DNA of 17,787 nucleotides from Bin80 sp022820435 (GTDB lineage Bacteria; Bacteroidota; Rhodothermia; Rhodothermales; Bin80), in assembly GCA_022820435.1 (NCBI GenBank), contig JAJEFL010000115.1, positions 1 to 17,787 of the forward strand, written 5' to 3'. Both the position numbers and the translations under genes were made by a program. Numbering within the stretch: position 1 is the stretch's first letter; each line of letters begins with the position of its first letter. Shown in pieces: positions 15,301 through 17,787 of the stretch. Under the pieces are notes generated by a model that saw only the letters and a list, made by a program, of their open reading frames with translations, made no database searches and was not told the origin of the DNA.

Positions 15301-17787
15301 AAGTGGGCCATCCTTCGGAGGTGGAGATTACGATTCTGGATGATGATCAGCCGCCCCCGGTGGAGGTGACGCTGTCGGTGGATCCCGAAAAGGTTGAAGA
15401 GGGAGCGTCGGTCACGGTGACCGCCACGCTGGCAAACCCGCTGGAGACCGCGGTGGAGGTGCCCCTGATCCAGACCCCTTATACGGCCGAGCCGGACGAT
15501 TACACGCCGCTGCCCTATGTGACGGTTGCCGTTGGAGAGACGCAGGGCGTGGGACAGATTGTGACGATTGCGGATAATGACACGGACGATGAGCAGTTGA
15601 TTGTTTCGCTGGGGGATCTGGATCCGGCGGTCCTGGTGGCGGGACGGGAATCCTCGCACTGGGTGACGATTCTGGACTGGATTCCCCCCAAAGCGGTGCG
15701 GGTAGATCTTTCCGCCTCTCCCCGTCCTGTGAATGAGGGCGATGCGGTGACGATCACCGTAGAACTGTCTGCGGCACTGCCCGCGGCGGTGACCATCCCC
15801 CTCACGCTGACTCCCGGCAGCGCAGATGTACAGGATTATGATGCACAGATTCCGAGGCAGGTGACCATTCAAAGCCAAGAAACTGTCGGGACCTATGTGA
15901 TCCGGGCCACGGACGATGATATTGCAGAATACGACGAGACATTTACGGTGCAGGTGGGAGAACTGCCGGATGGGATGGCGGCCGGAGATCCGCTTCCCGT
16001 CACGATCATTGATGACGATGCGGTCGGCATTCAGGCACTGCCATCGGTCTCGCTTCTGGAGGGAAGCAGCAAAGCATTTGCTTTCTCGCTGTCCTCCGAG
16101 CCGCTGGACGCAGTAACGGTGACCTTATACTGGCCCTCGGGGACGGATCTGAGTCTGGCACCGATCACCCGGATCTTCACTCCCGCCAACTGGAAACAGG
16201 TGCAGCAGGTGACGCTGACGGCCGCGAAGGATGATGACTTTGTTCACGATCAGGTGGAGGTCATCCTTCGTGCAATCGGGGCCGACTACACGGGCACGGT
16301 GCAGGTGCTTCAGGTGACGATTACCGACAATGATGCGCCGGGGGTGGATGCTTCGGCACAGGTCACCGTTTTCGAGGAAGGATCGGAGACCTTTGCGGTT
16401 CGGCTGGCCACCGCCCCTTCGGGCGTGGTGACCATGCAGATTCCCGGCTCTGCCGGCGATCTCTTCATAGCGCCAACACGGCTGACCTTTACGCCGGAGA
16501 CCTGGCAGACACCGCAGGAGGTGACCCTGCGTGCAGCACATGATGATGATGTCGTGAATGATTCCGAGACGCTCCGGTTGACCGCACGCGGAGGCGGCTA
16601 TGCCGGGATTGTACATCCGGTTGCGGTGACGGTCATCGACAATGACGAGGCGGAGATTGTTGCACCGGCGGAGATGGCCATGGAGGAGGGGACGCAGGCA
16701 CCGCTCCAGGTCTCTCTCGCTGCACAGCCTTCAGGCACCGTGACGATTGGACTCGCCGGCCATGCGGGGACACAGATTACGCTGGATCGGACCTCACTCA
16801 CCTTTACGATCACAAACTGGAATACTCCCCAGACGGTAATGCTGACAGCCGCCGAGGATGACAATGATACGGTAGACCGGGTGGATCTGCGCTTCACGGC
16901 ATCCGGGGGTAGTTACGGCGGCATCACGCATACGACCCGGATCACGATCAACGACAAGGGGCCGCTGACGATCTCCATCTGGAGTCAGCAGGGACTCGAG
17001 AATGCGGGGAGTCTGCAACTGCCCATTGAACTCAGCCGTGGAACGGATCAGGTGGTGACGGTGCAGTATGCGAGTTCGGATGACACCGCCGAGGCAGGCC
17101 TGGACTACACGGCCTCCCGTGGCGTGGTGATCTTTGATCCGGGGGCAACCCGCGGCGTGGTGGAAATCAAACTCCTGGATGACCGGCTCCCCGAAGAACA
17201 TGAGACCTTCAAGGTCACGCTGTCGAATGCAACGCGGAATGTCATTATTGCGCAGGGAACCGGGACGGGTACGATTCAGGATGATGACGGGCGTGCAACC
17301 CTTCGGGTGGAGGATGCGCAGGTGCAGGCAGAGGCGGGGGCGGTTCAATTCCGGGTATCGCTGTCGCATCCGCAGCGCAGGATGGTGACGGCCGCCTACC
17401 GGACCCGCGACGGGACGGCCAGAGCCGGTGAAGATTATGAGGCGGTCTCCGGCATGGTAACCCTGGCACCGGGAACCACCGAAGCCCGGATTGCGGTGCG
17501 GCTTCTGAAGGAGGATCTGGATTGGGAGGAAGAGACGTTCACGGTGCATCTGGAGTCTGCAAAGCACGCCGGGATTGAGAAGGCGGTGGGGGTGGCCACA
17601 ATCCAGGAATCTGCAATGGCGGGGAAAAAAGTTCTGGATGCATATGCGGCGCGGTTTGTGCGGACGGCATCGGTGCAGGTGGTGGATGCGCTTGGGGGGC
17701 GGTTCCGCCGGGCCGCGGACGGGGCCATGTGCGCCGCGGCCGAGCGTGCAGAGATGGCGCAGCTGTGGTACTCGGCTTCTTCGTGGA
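9381..17787 (+). CDS. Giant Calx-beta repeat surface protein, 3' end outside window
   Basis: One uninterrupted frame of at least 2,802 codons runs off the right edge. Start: ATG at 9381, with GAGG at 9373-9376; in-frame stops at 9330 and 9363 bound it upstream. A TTG at 9486 is an alternative that would leave a compact signal peptide. Residues ~51-63 are hydrophobic (VLGLLLFALSLAI), a likely export signal with a long N-terminal extension. Residues ~69-221 are an acidic, proline-rich spacer. Residues 222 to ~2744 hold about 22 tandem beta-sandwich domains of mainly 105-120 residues. Typical units carry LSxxPxxVxEG near the start, VTIPLTLTxGTAxxxDYG in the middle and DDETFTV near the end, the Calx-beta pattern; the family often binds calcium through such acidic loops. 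The last 58 residues are a non-repeat tail. Best guess: a secreted or outer-membrane-anchored adhesin. It is oriented away from galK and is likely its own transcription unit. Confidence 0.93.
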   Translation, partial: MVDKARFHLCAETGVFSRYIWIRLPISRVDASVFSLPCSSSLYLKLCFRTVLGLLLFALSLAIPNSKAPESHTLPEILNVDGTRLSPPADFPGVRFPEQHWTFTAEDLEQEQTSMTQQTAAENRDQVLLPHFDSAAEDEPAIPREGDFGDPASVFQINAEVLDSDMEPPVRIWPDEMLPKIAGIPVINHPADHPPSIPLTEDRRSSTVMDRIMEGDHHYTKPTVKFSVNPSVIFEGESAEVTVTLSKPLNTAANRHAAAARSSTAIPDRDYTLPRTSGPTSNGMMFRFDKKDQVTSGPQIIKAELDDLVEGDEYLFYAGRVTLQNQGDPEGGAGHFLFNYKCVNNCHFKVTIRDRLTVKLSASPNPVSEGSRVTITAEISGAQASDSNVEIPLTIAADTAEPEDYGSLTDDTITMTGTGATRTGTTVIQLPDEADASDWDDETFTVAIDETKLPSAVTAGDPKSVEITITDDDKPAVRFTLDPTAVHEGENATVTAILTKPLPGDVTIPFLLYDQNYERNKPAEIVDPQAPDQLQIEIKAGDLSGVGTVRTNADTNGENEEVHILLARLPPEVEDSREVLYRGLIIQDAKRAVTLSASPNPAPEGANVTVTAELSYAYPQDLTIPLMLRKGSAKPTEDYENLSDPKITISGGSTTGTLDIQITDDTKSEPSEEFTVAIDKNNLPSAVTAGDPESMKIMIDDDDKPLPSVTLSIVPVRGKYPVDEGKPVKIKAELSERLPNNAKIPLTLTPGTADAKDYGNLTTSEITISRDTWSGSVEIPTTTDMEDEKTETFTVAIDESSLPSALTAGDPKSVTVQINDKLTVSWSANPNPVYEGQITTLTLTLSKPMRAGSVSYPGCPPGWAGYILVKQPVDYSPGGGNMNDYEFVNPGCNDFDVPTRDAKLNFHMDPNNPGYTYKTASIQLYIVDDGKLEGDEELVWRRGGGSTGGLYDIVMASCDPNSDCPYAIIVKDRPTVSLSVEPDSVAEGEPVTVTASITEAQSTDVVVPIRLQWNVASLTAEYEKDYGPITPNPIIIKAGETEATGTIPTIQDAIAEIDEKFRVGIKGQEFKDAYPDLKIWKPGFVPAWILDDDRITVTLSAARDTVYEGESTELTLELSDQIHAADPSEDAYIEISRSGSSTAGDDDYEKLSPSGDAGTDVWRVEFASGDLQKSISIVTRQDDEVEGSEDLVWTINRSSTNAHPDLGIPIADCIPEDCTATIVIREKPSVHVSAEPNPVLEGEEVEVTVTVSEALSDALTIPLTLTAGTAEAGDYGSLDEITIPAGALSETGTISTIQDEDEEDETFTVELGDLPSDVEIGMPSSVEVTILEPRQVSISATTPVTEGEDVTVTVTLSQAFSDPVTIPLTLTHVTAEDGDYGSLPEIVIPADARSGTGTIATVEDADEDDETFTVALGNLPAGVGEGTPPLVDVTILERRQVNVSATTPVTEGEDVTVTVMLSKAFPNPVTIPLQLTPGTAEDGDYGELNEITIAAGVRSGADMIPTFADDDFDDETFTVSLGSLPAGVGEGTSPSVDVTILERPRVHLEANPNPVDEGKAVTVTAMFSKMLPNPMTIPLILTPVTADKGDYGNLASVTIAADARTGTGTIATVRDADYDDETFTASLGSLPSEISEGAPSSVLVTIKDLDTPPVVLPDVRLSANPNLVDEGGSVTVTATLSKALPNPVTIPLTLTSGTAEEGDYGNLASITIAADARTGTGTIATVKDADYDNETFTVSLSSLPSDVSEGTPSSVLVTITDPDTPPSVSLSANPNLVDEGGSVTVTATLSKALPDPVTIPLTLTPGTAEEGDYGNLASITIAANTQAGTGTIATVKDADYDNETFTVSLGSLLSEVSEGSPASILVTIRDIDTLPATPPSVSLSASPEPVNEGDAVTITATLTGTLSGPVVIPLTYTPGAPGPTEPTDYVPIPSISIASGERSGTAVLRTIQDEISEGTERLIVALGTLPAAVEVGHPSEVEITILDDDQPPPVEVTLSVDPEKVEEGASVTVTATLANPLETAVEVPLIQTPYTAEPDDYTPLPYVTVAVGETQGVGQIVTIADNDTDDEQLIVSLGDLDPAVLVAGRESSHWVTILDWIPPKAVRVDLSASPRPVNEGDAVTITVELSAALPAAVTIPLTLTPGSADVQDYDAQIPRQVTIQSQETVGTYVIRATDDDIAEYDETFTVQVGELPDGMAAGDPLPVTIIDDDAVGIQALPSVSLLEGSSKAFAFSLSSEPLDAVTVTLYWPSGTDLSLAPITRIFTPANWKQVQQVTLTAAKDDDFVHDQVEVILRAIGADYTGTVQVLQVTITDNDAPGVDASAQVTVFEEGSETFAVRLATAPSGVVTMQIPGSAGDLFIAPTRLTFTPETWQTPQEVTLRAAHDDDVVNDSETLRLTARGGGYAGIVHPVAVTVIDNDEAEIVAPAEMAMEEGTQAPLQVSLAAQPSGTVTIGLAGHAGTQITLDRTSLTFTITNWNTPQTVMLTAAEDDNDTVDRVDLRFTASGGSYGGITHTTRITINDKGPLTISIWSQQGLENAGSLQLPIELSRGTDQVVTVQYASSDDTAEAGLDYTASRGVVIFDPGATRGVVEIKLLDDRLPEEHETFKVTLSNATRNVIIAQGTGTGTIQDDDGRATLRVEDAQVQAEAGAVQFRVSLSHPQRRMVTAAYRTRDGTARAGEDYEAVSGMVTLAPGTTEARIAVRLLKEDLDWEEETFTVHLESAKHAGIEKAVGVATIQESAMAGKKVLDAYAARFVRTASVQVVDALGGRFRRAADGAMCAAAERAEMAQLWYSASSW
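13380..14009 (+). repeat. Pair of 315-bp sister repeats (units 10 and 11)
   Basis: Two consecutive units of exactly 315 bp. Both open with SATTPVTEGEDVTVTV in place of the usual LSxxPxPVxEG, and both are linked through TILER to the following unit. Their DNA is similar over much of the unit, for example around 13394-13440 and 13709-13755. This indicates a tandem duplication somewhat older than the one at 14010-15014. Confidence 0.75.
14010..15014 (+). repeat. Near-identical tandem repeat block (units 12-14)
   Basis: Three units with periods of 339, 327 and 339 bp. Stretches are identical at the DNA level, including third codon positions: 14171-14220 and 14510-14559 match over 50 bp, and the openings of units 13 and 14 (NPNLVDEGGSVTVTATLSKA) differ by only a few bases. 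Units 13 and 14 share almost the same protein sequence. The block marks recent tandem duplication or gene conversion and is a place where unit number may vary between strains or collapse in assembly. Confidence 0.85.

Larger units (their letters stand above)
10044..17612 (+). repeat. Array of about 22 tandem Calx-beta-like coding repeats
   Basis: Unit starts in my reading: 10044, 10440, 10803, 11151, 11499, 11844, 12300, 12660, 13062, 13380, 13695, 14010, 14349, 14676, 15015, 15357, 15693, 16020, 16335, 16647, 16965 and 17292. Units 1-17 share the LSxxPxxVxEG opening. Units 18-20 are a different class with a TPxxW/TxxNW strand followed by QxVTLxAAxDDD. Units 21-22 are closest to canonical Calx-beta (GTAxAGxDYxxxxG, then EExETFxVxLxxA). 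Most units join through acidic links such as ITDDDKP; units 9-11 end instead in TILExx. Boundaries are uncertain by a few residues. Confidence 0.85.

Noticed and set aside
15186..17567. Long minus-strand open frames (230 codons at 15186-15878, 163 at 16125-16616, 257 at 16794-17567) opposite the repeat gene
   Set aside because: They lie fully antisense to a clear repeat-coding frame. Their His/Arg-rich compositions follow from reading the complement of Asp/Val/Thr/Glu-rich repeats, and neighbouring shadow frames look alike because the template is repetitive.
10044..17612. CRISPR or satellite-type repeat array
   Set aside because: The roughly 315-456 bp periodicity is in frame with coding sequence, units diverge at the protein level as domains do, and there are no short identical repeats separated by unique spacers.

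Overview
The window looks like a chromosomal segment of a Gram-negative bacterium, probably in or near the Bacteroidota/Rhodothermota group. The best evidence is the MtaB protein, whose N-terminus (TLGCKLNFAETS, INTCSVT, GCYAQL) reads like the Bacteroidota-type enzyme. This is inference from remembered family sequences; no search was run. No tRNA, rRNA, CRISPR array, insertion sequence or phage gene was seen.

Layout. 1-154: the last 50 codons of an unrecognised plus-strand gene. 325-1626 (+): mtaB, the tRNA t6A37 methylthiotransferase. It abuts, tail to tail with no spacer, the minus-strand aminopeptidase P gene (1627-3015). A 108-bp divergent spacer with a 12-bp inverted repeat separates that gene from a plus-strand FKBP-type prolyl isomerase with a lipoprotein-like signal (3124-3585). 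The 3' end of the FKBP gene overlaps by 15 bp the end of a large minus-strand gene (3571-6609). That gene encodes three fused modules: an APH-type small-molecule kinase, an M23/LytM metallopeptidase domain and a class III PLP enzyme. Upstream of it on the same strand are a DapA/NanA-family Schiff-base aldolase (6606-7532, ATGA overlap) and galactokinase (7596-8744). These three form a likely operon, galK to aldolase to fusion.

The rest of the window, 9381 to the right edge, is one open plus-strand frame of more than 2,800 codons that leaves the window without a stop. It encodes a giant exported protein: a long N-terminal region with a hydrophobic signal segment, an acidic proline-rich spacer, then about 22 tandem Calx-beta-like beta-sandwich domains. 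The repeats fall into three sequence classes. Three near-identical units in the middle suggest recent tandem duplication or gene conversion, and only three domains carry cysteine pairs. The final in-window segment resembles the linker that precedes an autotransporter-like outer-membrane barrel, but the barrel itself, if present, lies outside the window.

How the parts may work together. mtaB, pepP and the FKBP gene are housekeeping. The galK-aldolase-fusion cluster has the parts for phosphorylating a hydroxyl-bearing amine, eliminating phosphate and ammonia from it, and running an aldol reaction on a carbonyl product. The substrate cannot be read from the sequence. The giant repeat protein is most likely a calcium-stabilised surface adhesin, in its own transcription unit behind a 636-bp non-coding stretch.
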